Assembly: GCA_017440045.1 (NCBI GenBank)
Contig: JAFSIA010000023.1
Span: forward strand, 1 to 64,000
Source: Lachnospiraceae bacterium
GTDB taxonomy: Bacteria > Bacillota > Clostridia > Lachnospirales > Lachnospiraceae
Reading direction: 5' to 3'
DNA: 64,000 bases
In this document: positions 1 to 9,779 of the stretch, one piece after another
How the letters are laid out: each line of letters starts with the position of its first letter
How positions within the stretch are numbered: position 1 is the stretch's first letter
The notes under the pieces: generated by a model
The model's database searches: none
Told to the model about the DNA's origin: nothing
The model's input: only the letters and a program-made list of their open reading frames with translations
Program-made: the position numbers and the translations under genes

Positions 1-735
1 GAGTCAGCAAGTGCGGTAGAGTCAGCAAGCGCAAGTGAGTCAGCAAGTGCAGTAGAGTCAGCAAGTGCAAGTGAGTCAGCAAGTGCAGTAGAGTCAGCAA
101 GCGCAAGTGAGTCAGCAAGTGCAGTAGAGTCAGCAAGTGCTTCAGAATCAGCAAGTGCAGTAGAGTCAGCAAGTGCAAGCGAGTCAGCAAGTGCAGTAGA
201 GTCAGCAAGCGCAAGTGAATCAGCAAGTGCAGTAGAATCAGCAAGCGCAAGTGAATCAGCAAGTGCAGTAGAGTCAGCAAGTGCTTCAGAGTCAGCAAGT
301 GCAGTAGAGTCAGCAAGCGCTTCAGAATCAGCAAGTGCAGTAGAGTCAGCAAGTGCTTCAGAGTCAGCAAGTGCAGTAGAGTCAGCAAGCGCAAGTGAGT
401 CAGCAAGTGCAGTAGAGTCAGCAAGTGCAAGTGAGTCAGCAAGTGCGGTAGAGTCAGCAAGTGCTTCAGAATCAGCAAGTGCGGTAGAATCAGCAAGCGC
501 AAGTGAGTCAGCAAGTGCAGTAGAGTCAGCAAGTGCTTCAGAATCAGCAAGTGCGGTAGAATCAGCAAGCGCAAGTGAATCAGCAAGTGCAGTAGAGTCA
601 GCAAGTGCTTCAGAATCAGCAAGTGCGGTAGAGTCAGCAAGTGCAAGTGAATCAGCAAGCGCAAGCGAGTCGGCAAGTGCAAGTGAGTCAGCAAGCACAA
701 GTGAGTCAACAAGTGCAAGCGAATCTGAGTCTGCA
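1..735 (+). repeat. 18-bp tandem coding repeat (Glu-Ser-Ala-Ser-Ala-Val/Ser)
   Basis: An 18-bp unit of the form GAGTCAGCAAGTGCNNNN repeats about 40 times, mostly alternating the Val version (GCAGTA) with the Ser version (GCAAGT or GCTTCA) to give a 36-bp higher-order period. The unit decays near 700-735 into [14 protein letters not shown]. Near-identity at the DNA level means repeat number can change by recombination or slippage, and short-read assemblies may misjudge it. Confidence 0.95.
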
Positions 736-1086
736 AGTAGCAGCATGAGCGAGAGCGAAGCAGAGGAAGATGTAGATATAGATATTCCATTTGCTCCAGG
801 AGTAGATGATGAGTCAGCTTCTGAGGATCCTACAATAGCAGGTGACGAGGAAGAAGAGGATGTTCCATTAGGCGTTATCGAGGATGACGAAAACGATGGA
901 GAGCCTGAGGAAGACGTAGATATGGATATTCCATTTGCAAACGGAACAGATTCAGGTGATAAGGCTGGTAACAAGATGTGGCTTTGGTCAGCAGTTTCAG
1001 CAGTTGCTGCAGCAGTAGCAGGAAAGCTTGCTGGTGAGAAGAAGAACAAATCTGTTACAGATGGAGAAGATGATAATACAAAATAA
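1..1086 (+). CDS. Serine-rich repeat surface glycoprotein, C-terminal part (5' end outside window)
   Basis: The reading frame is open from base 1 to a TAA at 1084-1086. It encodes about 245 residues of [12 protein letters not shown] repeats followed by an acidic tail. Every second residue or so is Ser, the hallmark of SRRP adhesins exported by the accessory Sec system; the adjacent secY2-asp-secA2-gtf operon supports this. The tail holds [11 protein letters not shown] and [11 protein letters not shown] repeats and a DVPLG motif, then a hydrophobic stretch ([15 protein letters not shown]) and a Lys-rich, acidic end. There is no LPXTG, so wall anchoring by a standard sortase is not evident. The N-terminal signal and binding regions are not in the window. 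Role by family: heavily O-glycosylated adhesin on the cell surface. The SRRP class is confident; ligand and anchoring are unknown. Confidence 0.9.
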   Translation, partial: ESASAVESASASESASAVESASASESASAVESASASESASAVESASASESASAVESASASESASAVESASASESASAVESASASESASAVESASASESASAVESASASESASAVESASASESASAVESASASESASAVESASASESASAVESASASESASAVESASASESASAVESASASESASAVESASASESASAVESASASESASAVESASASESASASESASASESASTSESTSASESESASSSMSESEAEEDVDIDIPFAPGVDDESASEDPTIAGDEEEEDVPLGVIEDDENDGEPEEDVDMDIPFANGTDSGDKAGNKMWLWSAVSAVAAAVAGKLAGEKKNKSVTDGEDDNTK

Positions 1087-1125
1087 TGATTAACGAGAGT
1101 TAGTTGTTAAAAATCATAGTGAATC

Positions 1126-1156
1126 AGACGACCACTTTCTAAAGAGGTGGTCGTCT
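1126..1156 (+). terminator. GC-rich hairpin between SRRP gene and secY2
   Basis: A perfect 10-bp stem (AGACGACCAC / GTGGTCGTCT) closes an 11-nt loop, 40 bp after the SRRP stop codon and 33 bp before secY2. The following sequence (CTTCCTATAAAT) is only weakly T-rich, so this may be a partial terminator or processing site. It would let the abundant SRRP mRNA exceed that of the export genes. Confidence 0.6.
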
Positions 1157-1188
1157 CTTCCTATAAATAAGCATTAGGAGTTGAATTT

Positions 1189-2391
1189 ATGCATTCTGAA
1201 AAAAGCGAAAGCATAGTTAAATACAAGATATTATTTTCAGCAATTATTTTGTTGATTTATTTGATAGGCAGGAGTATGCCGTTATATGGAATTGATTTTG
1301 CTTTTTATATGGATAAAAGTAATGTTTCTGATGAAGTATTATTACAGGCAATAAGTGGTGATGTTTTTCAGTGTTCCATATTAGCTTTAGGTATTTCGCC
1401 ATATATGATGTCAAATATTATTGTTCAGATAGTATCTTCATTTTTTAATGCTGAGAAGCGTTCAAAGATATCTCCTAAAAAGATGCAACGAGTTACAATA
1501 GGTTTAACATTAGCAATTGCTGTGTTGCAGGCCTTTTTAAGAATGACAGAGCTGAAATTTTCAGTTTTACCTGATGAATTACAGTTAGCAAGAATAGTAG
1601 CATTTGTAGAAATGGTTACGGGTGCTATGCTTATAATGTGGCTTTTATCGAAAAGTAAGCGCTTTGGATTAGGTGGACAAACTGTTTTTATCGTAGTCAA
1701 TGTTATCGATAGTTTGAGAACTACGCTGTCAAGCTACGATACAGATAAATTGTTGCTACCATTAATTATCACCTTATGTATAATGGTGATAACGGTTTTA
1801 TTAGAGAATTCAGAAAAAAGAATACCGGTTCAGCGTATATCTATACATAACATTTATGCTGACAAGAATTATATAGCTATAAAGATGAATCCAATTGGTG
1901 TTATGCCGGCAATGTTTTCTACAGCATTTTTTATGCTGCCACAGCTGGTATTGGCACTGTTAAATATAATATTTCCAGACAATTCAAATCTAATGTGGTG
2001 TATCGACAATATGTCCCTCACAAGACCATTAGGTATTGTTACATATATTATCATTTTATTTATATTAAGTATTGGTTTTTCAAGGGTTTTTATCAATCCG
2101 TCAAATATAACAGATCAATATTTGAAGAGTGGTGACAGTATTGTAAATCTCCACGCAGGTAAGGAAACGAAGAAATACTTATCACAGACTATAAATAGAA
2201 TAAGTATTATGAGTGCTACAATTATGTCCATATGCCTTATTATTCCAATTATATTGAATACTTATGGGTATATTGAGGATGGTTTAGTTATGTTCCCATC
2301 TATGTCAATGATGTTAACAGGTTTATGGTGTAATTTGTACAGAGAGTATAAAGCAGTTAGAGATTTAGAGGCATACAAGCCATTTATATAG
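1189..2391 (+). CDS. secY2: Accessory Sec translocase channel SecY2
   Basis: This 400-residue polytopic membrane protein has about ten hydrophobic segments and SecY-like features, including an early GRSMPLYGI segment and ISPYMMSNIIVQI. It is shorter and more diverged than housekeeping SecY (about 430-440 residues), as expected for SecY2, which forms the dedicated membrane pore for serine-rich repeat glycoproteins. The ATG is preceded by TTAGGAGTTGAATTT. It is the first gene of the aSec operon and ends 8 bp before asp1. The identity rests mainly on the neighbourhood (asp1-3, secA2, gtfAB) together with the SecY-type topology. No SecE/SecG-like asp4 or asp5 gene is visible nearby. Confidence 0.93.
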   Translation: MHSEKSESIVKYKILFSAIILLIYLIGRSMPLYGIDFAFYMDKSNVSDEVLLQAISGDVFQCSILALGISPYMMSNIIVQIVSSFFNAEKRSKISPKKMQRVTIGLTLAIAVLQAFLRMTELKFSVLPDELQLARIVAFVEMVTGAMLIMWLLSKSKRFGLGGQTVFIVVNVIDSLRTTLSSYDTDKLLLPLIITLCIMVITVLLENSEKRIPVQRISIHNIYADKNYIAIKMNPIGVMPAMFSTAFFMLPQLVLALLNIIFPDNSNLMWCIDNMSLTRPLGIVTYIIILFILSIGFSRVFINPSNITDQYLKSGDSIVNLHAGKETKKYLSQTINRISIMSATIMSICLIIPIILNTYGYIEDGLVMFPSMSMMLTGLWCNLYREYKAVRDLEAYKPFI

Positions 2392-2399
2392 GAGGAAAT

Positions 2400-4001
2400 A
2401 TGTTATATTTTATCCCTGCATGGTACCAACAAAATAATTGGTGCGAAAATGAACAGTATTGGTATAGAAGACGTATGCAGACGGAGTTTGATGATACGGT
2501 AAAGCATATTCAGTTATTTCAGCGAAGCAAGGCATATCCGTTTAGGATTATGCTTCTTAGTTTTGCGCCCAATTTAAGGCATTTCCTCCATAGGCAGAGC
2601 GTGTTTCATGCACCATATTGGTCATGCTTTGATGGAATACAGGAGATAAAGAGAAAGAAAATGACAATGTTTTCTTATCATAATCTTAACTGGCCGGAGG
2701 ATATCGAGTTTGAATACACTCCATTCGTTGCGTTGGCTATGCTACACGGAGAAAAGTATGCAAGATTAGAGTTTGGTGAGGACGGAAATCTTATACAGGT
2801 AGATATGTATAAAGATGAGAAGCTTCAAAGAAGAAATATATATGATGACAGAGGTTTTGTTTCCAGCACAATAATGTATGAAAATGAGAAGCCTGTGCAT
2901 CAGGACTACCTTAATGATAAAGGTGTATGGAAAATCAGATATTTCCATAATGATGGACATGTAGATGTCAATCAAAACAACAATACATATCTTATAGAAC
3001 ATGGTGATAAGGATTATATAAAAACATTTTCAAAGTTGACATATGACAGCCTTGAACAGGTCATAACAGAGGTTTTTTCAGCATATCTAACATATGTTGA
3101 AAAGTCGGATATATTTTGTGTGGCTATGCATGATTTACATCTGAGTATGCTTGAAAGAGAGCTAAAGGATAAAAAGCTTATATTATCATATTATAGCGAA
3201 AGATTTGATATAAAGCATCGCACAGACGATTTCGGAATGATTGATGAAGCAGATTATATTATTGCGGATTCAATTGATAATCTTAACAGATTAAAGAGAC
3301 GTACTGATAAAGAGATGGATAATATCACAGATATTACACCGTTTGATACGAGAGTTGATTTCGGTATAAGTCAGCAGCTTAACGTTCAAAAGATACTGGT
3401 GCCGGTAGATGGCATGGATGAGGATAGATTTGAACAGCTGATAAAAACTCTGGGAGAGTATATTCCTACAAATAGAAATGCCCGTATTCATCTGTTTACC
3501 AGAATTGCCAATTACGATAGAAAGAGAGAGCTGCTTTCTAAAACCCGTATGTATCTAAAAAAAGCGGGAATGGAGCCAGGCTGGGCCATAGAGGCTGACA
3601 ATACAAAAAAAGCAGAGAATCAACTGGATTTGACTGATAATGTACCTGTGAAATTTTTTGTAGAGCAATGTGTTGACGAATTGTCAGTAAGCAAATGTGT
3701 TAGAGAACAGCGATTAATTGTAGATATGAGAAAAAATCCGGAGCTTTATCTTAGAATAACAGGACTTAGTGCCGGAATTCCACAGATTATAGCCAGAGAG
3801 ACGCCATATGTAGAGCATGGGAAAAATGGATTTCTTATAAAAGATATAGAAAAGATAAAGGAGTTCATTGACTTCTATCTGGATGGTTTGACAAACTGGA
3901 ATGAAGCTATGGTTTCCTCATATGAGATAGGAAAAAAATATACAACAGATGTATTGATTGAAAAATGGAAAGAGGTTATTGATATTGTTGGATGCAATTA
4001 G
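2400..4001 (+). CDS. asp1: Accessory Sec system protein Asp1
   Basis: The 533-residue protein opens MLYFIPAWYQQNNWCENEQYWYRR, a typical Asp1 start, and ends in a GT-B-like region (GLSAGIPQIIARETPYVEHGKNGFLI). Asp1 adopts a glycosyltransferase-like fold but is thought not to be catalytic; with Asp2 and Asp3 it forms a complex that escorts the glycosylated SRRP to SecA2. Length matches the family (about 520-530). The ATG follows an ATAGGAGGAAAT ribosome binding site. The gene overlaps the start of asp2, consistent with translational coupling. Confidence 0.93.
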   Translation: MLYFIPAWYQQNNWCENEQYWYRRRMQTEFDDTVKHIQLFQRSKAYPFRIMLLSFAPNLRHFLHRQSVFHAPYWSCFDGIQEIKRKKMTMFSYHNLNWPEDIEFEYTPFVALAMLHGEKYARLEFGEDGNLIQVDMYKDEKLQRRNIYDDRGFVSSTIMYENEKPVHQDYLNDKGVWKIRYFHNDGHVDVNQNNNTYLIEHGDKDYIKTFSKLTYDSLEQVITEVFSAYLTYVEKSDIFCVAMHDLHLSMLERELKDKKLILSYYSERFDIKHRTDDFGMIDEADYIIADSIDNLNRLKRRTDKEMDNITDITPFDTRVDFGISQQLNVQKILVPVDGMDEDRFEQLIKTLGEYIPTNRNARIHLFTRIANYDRKRELLSKTRMYLKKAGMEPGWAIEADNTKKAENQLDLTDNVPVKFFVEQCVDELSVSKCVREQRLIVDMRKNPELYLRITGLSAGIPQIIARETPYVEHGKNGFLIKDIEKIKEFIDFYLDGLTNWNEAMVSSYEIGKKYTTDVLIEKWKEVIDIVGCN

Positions 4002-5493
4002 AGTGCTGCAGCTGGGCACAAGTGATTTTAATAAGATATATAATGTGCCTGACTATATAGAGCTTGAATTTTCAGAAAATTTCATAAATGCACCAAAAGT
4101 AGCCTATGATTTAATTTTTGTAGACAGAAGCTTAAGTGATGGCGAGATAGAATTGTTAGAAAGAGTTACAAAAGCCTATACCTTATATGTGGTTGAGGGT
4201 GTAGAGTTTAATGCTTCTATGAGATTTTACTACGCCCGCAGTAAGGGTAAGACCATACAAAGAGCTGATATACAGGGATTTCTTGATAATGAGGCAAAAA
4301 ATTATTTTGCAAAACCATATGGTGAAAAGATGAGAATTAGTAATTTTGCCGTGGCTCATGGTTTTAAGGGAACTGTTAAATGGGATGGCTATTATAGTAT
4401 CAATCTTGAAGGTGATTACGGTGCTGAATATAAACAGATTATTTATTTAAGAAACAATCTGCCTTTAGCTAAAGAAAACGCACTAGATATATGGCTTGAA
4501 TACGAAAAGGATGACAGTGTGCAGCTAGAGATGGAGGTTACTCTTTATAAATCAGGAGAGGTGGCAACGGAATTAAAGAGCTGGTTGTTTTCTGAGAAGG
4601 ATTTAGATGAGCTGGTAACTTTGGATAACGGCATACATAATGGTGGTTTGTTTATATCCATACGCGCAAAAGGATACGGTAAATTTAAGTTTATAGCATT
4701 GCATGACAGAATATCAAGGCGAGGACATGGCTGCTTTTTGCCGGGAGGTAAGAGAGAGGTATTCTCTAACAGAGAGGAATTGTTCTATTACTTTGATCCA
4801 GGTGATATGAAGCCACCTTTGAATATATATTTTTCCGGTTACAAAACACAGCAAGGTTTTGAGGGCTACTATATGATGAAGAAGATGGGATGTCCATTTC
4901 TTTTAATAACAGAGCCAAGACTTGAAGGTGGAGCCTTTTATATGGGCAATGAAGAGTATGAGAAGGGTATATATAGGATTATAAGCCAGCATATGGAAGA
5001 ATTAGGTTTTAATTCTTCGCAGGTTATAATGTCAGGATTATCTATGGGAACCTTTGGCGCATTGTACTATGGATGTGATATATTACCACATGCCATTATA
5101 ATCGGAAAGCCGCTAGCTAATATTGGTGATGTGGCATCAAATGAAAGAATACACAGGCCAGGCGCATTTCCGACATCTCTTGATGTAGTGAATTATCTGG
5201 AAGGCTCTATTGATAGTACAGCTATTAATGCAGTAAATAAGCGGTTTTGGGATAAGTTTGATAAAACTGAATGGACTGATTCAAAGCTTATAGTTGCATA
5301 TATGATAGAGGATGATTATGACAGTAAGGCATATAACAATCTTATATCACATACAAAATCAGACGGTGTTCAAATATATGGCAAGGGTCTCCATGGAAGG
5401 CATAATGACGCAACAGGCGGAATTGTCGCATGGTTCAAGACACAGTATAACAAAGTGCTAAAAGAGGATTTTTCAAGAAGGATTGATAAATAA
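3985..5493 (+). CDS. asp2: Accessory Sec system protein Asp2 (SRRP O-acetyltransferase)
   Basis: This 502-residue Asp2 has a GLSMGT nucleophile elbow (Ser near residue 353) and a late HGRHND His, matching the alpha/beta-hydrolase Ser-acid-His triad of streptococcal Asp2, which O-acetylates GlcNAc on SRRPs and is needed for export. The start is ambiguous: TTG codons lie at 3958, 3979, 3985 and 3988. The TTG at 3985, 9 nt after AGAGG inside the end of asp1, gives MLDAIRVLQLG and the best spacing; the longer reading adds KNGKRLLI-type sequence with no homologous role. The stop overlaps the asp3 ATG by one base (TAATG). Confidence 0.9.
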   Translation: MLDAIRVLQLGTSDFNKIYNVPDYIELEFSENFINAPKVAYDLIFVDRSLSDGEIELLERVTKAYTLYVVEGVEFNASMRFYYARSKGKTIQRADIQGFLDNEAKNYFAKPYGEKMRISNFAVAHGFKGTVKWDGYYSINLEGDYGAEYKQIIYLRNNLPLAKENALDIWLEYEKDDSVQLEMEVTLYKSGEVATELKSWLFSEKDLDELVTLDNGIHNGGLFISIRAKGYGKFKFIALHDRISRRGHGCFLPGGKREVFSNREELFYYFDPGDMKPPLNIYFSGYKTQQGFEGYYMMKKMGCPFLLITEPRLEGGAFYMGNEEYEKGIYRIISQHMEELGFNSSQVIMSGLSMGTFGALYYGCDILPHAIIIGKPLANIGDVASNERIHRPGAFPTSLDVVNYLEGSIDSTAINAVNKRFWDKFDKTEWTDSKLIVAYMIEDDYDSKAYNNLISHTKSDGVQIYGKGLHGRHNDATGGIVAWFKTQYNKVLKEDFSRRIDK

Positions 5494-5957
5494 TGCTAGG
5501 ACAAAAGTGGATTATACATTGGAATGAGTATGCTTCGGATACATATTTATATGGCTCAAAGGTATACTTTCATAAAAAAGATGATGTAGAGTTTGTTAAT
5601 GAGCTTATGCCACCTGGAACAGTTATTAAGCAGTGGTATTCAAAAACAAACTTTCAGTTGCAAAAGATAGAGCCTACCTTACCTATAATTGATGGAGAGA
5701 GTAAATATCATATTACCATTAATATAGATACGCCAGAGGATGAAAATTGTCTGATGAGATTGGTATTCTTTGACAGATACGAGGTAGAGGCAGGCAGTAT
5801 TACGCTGCGCGATAAGGAGACTACGTTTAGTTGTCCTCTTAAAACATATAGCTACAGATTGCAGTTAATTAATAGTGGAGTAACAAGTTTACATTTTCAT
5901 TCGGTTGTTATACAGGAAATATTAGATGAGACAGAAGAAGAGATTGAAACAACTTAA
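5493..5957 (+). CDS. asp3: Accessory Sec system protein Asp3
   Basis: This is a small 154-residue, soluble, beta-rich protein (IIHWNEYASDTYLYGSKVYF; FFDRYEVEAG), of the usual Asp3 size and in the canonical position between asp2 and secA2. Asp3 bridges Asp1 and Asp2 and binds SecA2 and unfolded SRRP. Its start overlaps the asp2 stop by 1 bp and its end overlaps secA2 by 32 bp, so translation is likely coupled through the operon. Sequence conservation in Asp3 is low, so synteny carries much of the call. Confidence 0.9.
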   Translation: MLGQKWIIHWNEYASDTYLYGSKVYFHKKDDVEFVNELMPPGTVIKQWYSKTNFQLQKIEPTLPIIDGESKYHITINIDTPEDENCLMRLVFFDRYEVEAGSITLRDKETTFSCPLKTYSYRLQLINSGVTSLHFHSVVIQEILDETEEEIETT

Positions 5958-8271
5958 TATAATATTGGATAAGGTCAAAAGCTATAGAGACGAAATGAGC
6001 AAAATGTCAGATAAAAATCTCTCAGGCTTGACTAAGAAGTTCAAGAAGCGTCTGGAAAAGGGAGAGACTTTAGACGATATTTTGCCGGAGGCATATGCTG
6101 CAATATGTGAGGCTGATAAGCGTGTACTGGGCAAGTTTCCATATGATGTGCAGGTATTGGGAGCTATAGCACTTCATCAGGGACATCTGATAGAGATGAA
6201 CACCGGTGAGGGAAAGACTCTTGTTGCAACTATGCCATTATATCTTAATGCCCTATCAGAAAAGAGCACATTACTTATGACTAACAATGATTATCTGGCT
6301 GTCCGTGATGCCAAGGAAATGGGACCGGTATATGAGTTTATGGGATTAAGTGTCGGTACAGGTGTGCAGGATAGAGGTGAAGAGGCCTTTGACAATGACA
6401 AGAAGAGAGAAATCTATGCAAAAGACATAGTTTATACTACACATAGTGTATTTGGCTTTGATTACCTTTTTAACAATCTGGTTAAGTCGGCAGAAGAGCG
6501 ATTTATGAGGGAGTTTAACTATGTAATTATCGATGAGGCTGATGCGGTACTACTTGATGGCGCACAGACACCTCTAGTAATATCAGGTTCTCCAAGAGTT
6601 CAGTCTAACCTCTATGAGATGACAGATTTCTTTGTAAAAACACTTATTGAGGGGCGAGATTACGAGAAAGAGGATAATAAGGTCTGGCTCACAGAGGCCG
6701 GTATAAAGTATACAGAAAAATATTTTAATATAGACAATTTCTATGGTGAAGAATATTTTGAGATAAACAGACATGTAACATTGGCGCTTAGAGCTCATGT
6801 AATCTTTGAAAGAGAAAAGCAGTATATGATTGATAATGATGGAGGATTACAGTTATTAGACAATGGTTCAGGCCGTATGATGCCTGGAGTTAAGCTAAGA
6901 GGTGGTCAGCATCAGGCACTTGAGGTTAAAGAGGGATTAGAGCCTTCAAGTGAGAATCGTTCGGTTGCTTCAGTTACATTCCAGAACTTGTTTTTATTGT
7001 TTCCAAAGATGGCAGGCATGAGTGGAACTATTTCAGATGCATCTGAGGAGCTTATGAATGTATATGGTTCGGAGGTTGTAGTTATACCACCAAACTGTCC
7101 TATGAACAGAAAAGATTTAAAAGACAGGTATTTTGCAGATATATATAGTCAGTTTGACGCTGCTATTGATTTGGTAAAAGAGACACATAGTACAGGGCAG
7201 CCTGTGCTTATTGTTGCATCTACAATAGGCGAAACAGAGATTGTTTCCAAGATTTTAGTTGAGGAAAATATTCCTCACAGTGTATTAAATGCCAACAATG
7301 CCTACTGGGAAGTAGAAATGATAAAGGAAGCAGGTCAGATGAACACTGTTACAGTGGCTACATCTATGGCAGGAAGAGGAACTGATATCCGTCTTGGTGA
7401 GGGTGTCAAAGAGCTGGGAGGCTTGGCTATTATCGGTATCGGTAGAATGGCGAATATCAGACAGGAGCGTCAGGCGAGAGGAAGAGCCGGCAGACAGGGA
7501 GATCCGGGATTTAGCCAATTCTTTGTGTGTCTTCAGGATGAGATAGTAAAGAATAATGGTCGCATTGACACAGAAGCTTACGCAGATGGAAAGAAGAAGA
7601 TAAGTGAGCGACGATTAAAGAAGGTAATAAATGCGTCACAAAAGATAGCAGAAGAATTTGCCGTTATATCAAGAAGACAGTCTATGACTTATGATGAAGT
7701 GCTTCAGCGCCAGAGAAAGGTTATGTATGAGATAAGAAATGGCCTTCTCGATGGAGAGGATATGGATGAAAATAGAATCATGATGATTGCAAAGGAAAAT
7801 ATAAATGACTTTGTTGATGAAAACTTTGTAGATGATAAATCTATTGATTCTATGATTGTTAACAGATACATACTTGACAATATTTCATATAAGTTGAATC
7901 TTGATGATATGCCTGAAAAATTTGATAATATTACAAGCTTAAAGAGGTATCTTGCAAGGCTTGTGTCAAATAGGTTTATAGAAAGAAGACATAAATTTGG
8001 CAAGGAACGTATGAGTGATTTTATGCGTATTGCCACACTTCAGGCAATTGATGATGCATGGGTTGAGCAGGTGGATTATCTCCAGCAGCTTCAGGCGGCA
8101 GTTTCCGGTCGAACATTGGCACAGAGAAATCCGCTGTTTGAATATCAGAATGAAGCGCTAGAGTCATTTAGAAGGATGGAGAAGACTATACTTAAGAATA
8201 TGATTAGGAATATACTTCTCAGCAGTGTTTATGATGATGAAAAAGGGGAAATGCGAATTATGCTCCCATAG
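5926..8271 (+). CDS. secA2: Accessory Sec translocase ATPase SecA2
   Basis: The 781-residue DEAD-like motor ATPase has Walker A GEGKT (residues 94-98), IIDEAD (Walker B), VATSMAGRGTDI and RQARGRAGRQGDPG, all diagnostic of SecA. It is shorter than housekeeping SecA (about 840-900) and ends IRIMLP-like, without the C-terminal Cys-rich zinc/SecB-binding tail, as typical for SecA2 of SecA2/SecY2 systems. It would drive the glycosylated SRRP through SecY2. The ATG at 5926 lies inside the asp3 end, with AGGAAAT 10 nt upstream; gtfA starts 8 bp after the stop. Confidence 0.96.
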   Translation: MRQKKRLKQLNIILDKVKSYRDEMSKMSDKNLSGLTKKFKKRLEKGETLDDILPEAYAAICEADKRVLGKFPYDVQVLGAIALHQGHLIEMNTGEGKTLVATMPLYLNALSEKSTLLMTNNDYLAVRDAKEMGPVYEFMGLSVGTGVQDRGEEAFDNDKKREIYAKDIVYTTHSVFGFDYLFNNLVKSAEERFMREFNYVIIDEADAVLLDGAQTPLVISGSPRVQSNLYEMTDFFVKTLIEGRDYEKEDNKVWLTEAGIKYTEKYFNIDNFYGEEYFEINRHVTLALRAHVIFEREKQYMIDNDGGLQLLDNGSGRMMPGVKLRGGQHQALEVKEGLEPSSENRSVASVTFQNLFLLFPKMAGMSGTISDASEELMNVYGSEVVVIPPNCPMNRKDLKDRYFADIYSQFDAAIDLVKETHSTGQPVLIVASTIGETEIVSKILVEENIPHSVLNANNAYWEVEMIKEAGQMNTVTVATSMAGRGTDIRLGEGVKELGGLAIIGIGRMANIRQERQARGRAGRQGDPGFSQFFVCLQDEIVKNNGRIDTEAYADGKKKISERRLKKVINASQKIAEEFAVISRRQSMTYDEVLQRQRKVMYEIRNGLLDGEDMDENRIMMIAKENINDFVDENFVDDKSIDSMIVNRYILDNISYKLNLDDMPEKFDNITSLKRYLARLVSNRFIERRHKFGKERMSDFMRIATLQAIDDAWVEQVDYLQQLQAAVSGRTLAQRNPLFEYQNEALESFRRMEKTILKNMIRNILLSSVYDDEKGEMRIMLP

Positions 8272-8279
8272 GAGGCAAT

Positions 8280-9779
8280 ATGATTTATAATTTTAATTTA
8301 GGTATAGGCTGGGCGAGTAGTGGTGTAGAGTATGCGCAGATATACAGAGCAAAAATGTTTAGAAATATTGGAGTAGAGGCAAAGTTTGTATATACAGATA
8401 TGTTTCCAAGAGATAATATTCAACATATGACAGAGAATATTGGTTTCCTTGATTCTGAAATTATGTGGTTGTATACATTTTTTACAGACACGAAGATTGC
8501 TAAGGTTTCATATACTTTGAAAGATTTAGAAGAGACATTTCAGTATAAGGATTTCACCTTCAGTAGAGATGGAAAGACTGCAAAATATGTATTTGAGGGA
8601 AAGAATCTATTTTACAATGTGTATATGGTTGACGAAAAAAGTGACCTTGTACACAGAGTGGAGATAGTGTCCAGAGGATTTCTTATCAGGAAGGATTACT
8701 ATACATACTGCAGAATATATTCAGAATATTATGGACCATTGGATAATAAGGCGCATATGTACCAGAGAAGATATTTCAATGAGGACGGAACTGTTGCATA
8801 TGAGGAGATAATTGATGGCGATGCGGTAATGTACCAGTTTAAGGATAAGATTTTGTGCTCAAAGGAGGAGCTTGTGGGATATATGGTCAGCAAGCTTAAT
8901 CTGACAAAGGATGATATAGTCATAGTAGACAGAATGACCGGAATAGGACAGGCTATTATGAGAAATGCAAAGCCGGCGAGGATAATGAGTGTTATACACG
9001 CAGATCATTTTAGTGAAGGTAGCACAGATGAAAATAATATTCTATGGAATAATTTTTATGAATATTCATTCTCACAGCAGAAGAATATCGAGTGTTATAT
9101 AGCATCGACAGATGATCAAAATAAGCTGATTAGAGAACAGTTTAAGAAGTATAAGGGCGTGGAACCAAATGTGGTTACTATACCTGTTGGCGGTTTAAGT
9201 GAGCTTAAAAAGCCTGATGCACCTAGAGTAGAACATTCGCTTATAACAGCAGCAAGACTTGCAAATGAGAAGCATATAGACTGGCTGGTTGAGGCTGTGG
9301 CTAAGGTCAGAGAGGTTATAAAAGATGTAACCTTAGATATATATGGAAAAGGCGGAGAAGAAGAAAAGCTAAGGGAGCTTATAAAAAGTTTGTCAGCAGA
9401 TTCGTACATAAAGCTTTGTGGGCAGCATGATTTGACAGATGTATATAAGCATTATGAGGCTTATGTATCAGGCTCTACAAGTGAGGGCTTCGGATTGACT
9501 CTTATGGAGGCTATAGGTTCAGGACTTCCAATTATAGGTTTTGATGTAAGATATGGAAACCAGAATTTTATAGATGAAGGAATGAACGGATATAAGATTC
9601 CGGTCCATGATGATATGGAAAAGAAGGAAAGAGTGGACGAGCTTGCAAAACGTATTATCCGTATGTTTACAGAGGCAGATATGGAAGCTTTCCATGAGCA
9701 TTCCTACGAAAAGGCCCATAAATATCTGACAGATGAGGTGGAAAAAAGATGGGAACAGACAATAAAACAGACAATATAG
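8280..9779 (+). CDS. gtfA: SRRP glycosyltransferase GtfA (O-GlcNAc transferase catalytic subunit)
   Basis: The 499-residue protein opens MIYNFNLGIGWASSGVEYAQIYR, the signature N-terminus of GtfA, and carries the GT4-type GT-B donor motif SEGFGLTLMEAIGSGLPIIG. GtfA with GtfB attaches the first N-acetylglucosamine to Ser/Thr of the SRRP in the cytoplasm. A TAGGAGGCAAT site precedes the ATG. The gene is placed right after secA2 as in streptococci, and overlaps gtfB by 31 bp. Confidence 0.95.
   Translation: MIYNFNLGIGWASSGVEYAQIYRAKMFRNIGVEAKFVYTDMFPRDNIQHMTENIGFLDSEIMWLYTFFTDTKIAKVSYTLKDLEETFQYKDFTFSRDGKTAKYVFEGKNLFYNVYMVDEKSDLVHRVEIVSRGFLIRKDYYTYCRIYSEYYGPLDNKAHMYQRRYFNEDGTVAYEEIIDGDAVMYQFKDKILCSKEELVGYMVSKLNLTKDDIVIVDRMTGIGQAIMRNAKPARIMSVIHADHFSEGSTDENNILWNNFYEYSFSQQKNIECYIASTDDQNKLIREQFKKYKGVEPNVVTIPVGGLSELKKPDAPRVEHSLITAARLANEKHIDWLVEAVAKVREVIKDVTLDIYGKGGEEEKLRELIKSLSADSYIKLCGQHDLTDVYKHYEAYVSGSTSEGFGLTLMEAIGSGLPIIGFDVRYGNQNFIDEGMNGYKIPVHDDMEKKERVDELAKRIIRMFTEADMEAFHEHSYEKAHKYLTDEVEKRWEQTIKQTI

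Noticed and set aside
1..735. CRISPR-like array
   Set aside because: The 18-bp repeats are contiguous, in frame and encode a Ser-rich repeat, with no spacers.
3958..3984. Upstream TTG start for asp2 at 3958
   Set aside because: No ribosome binding site at proper distance and the extra residues (KNGKRLLI) do not fit the Asp2 N-terminus; TTG 3985 after AGAGG is better, though not proven.
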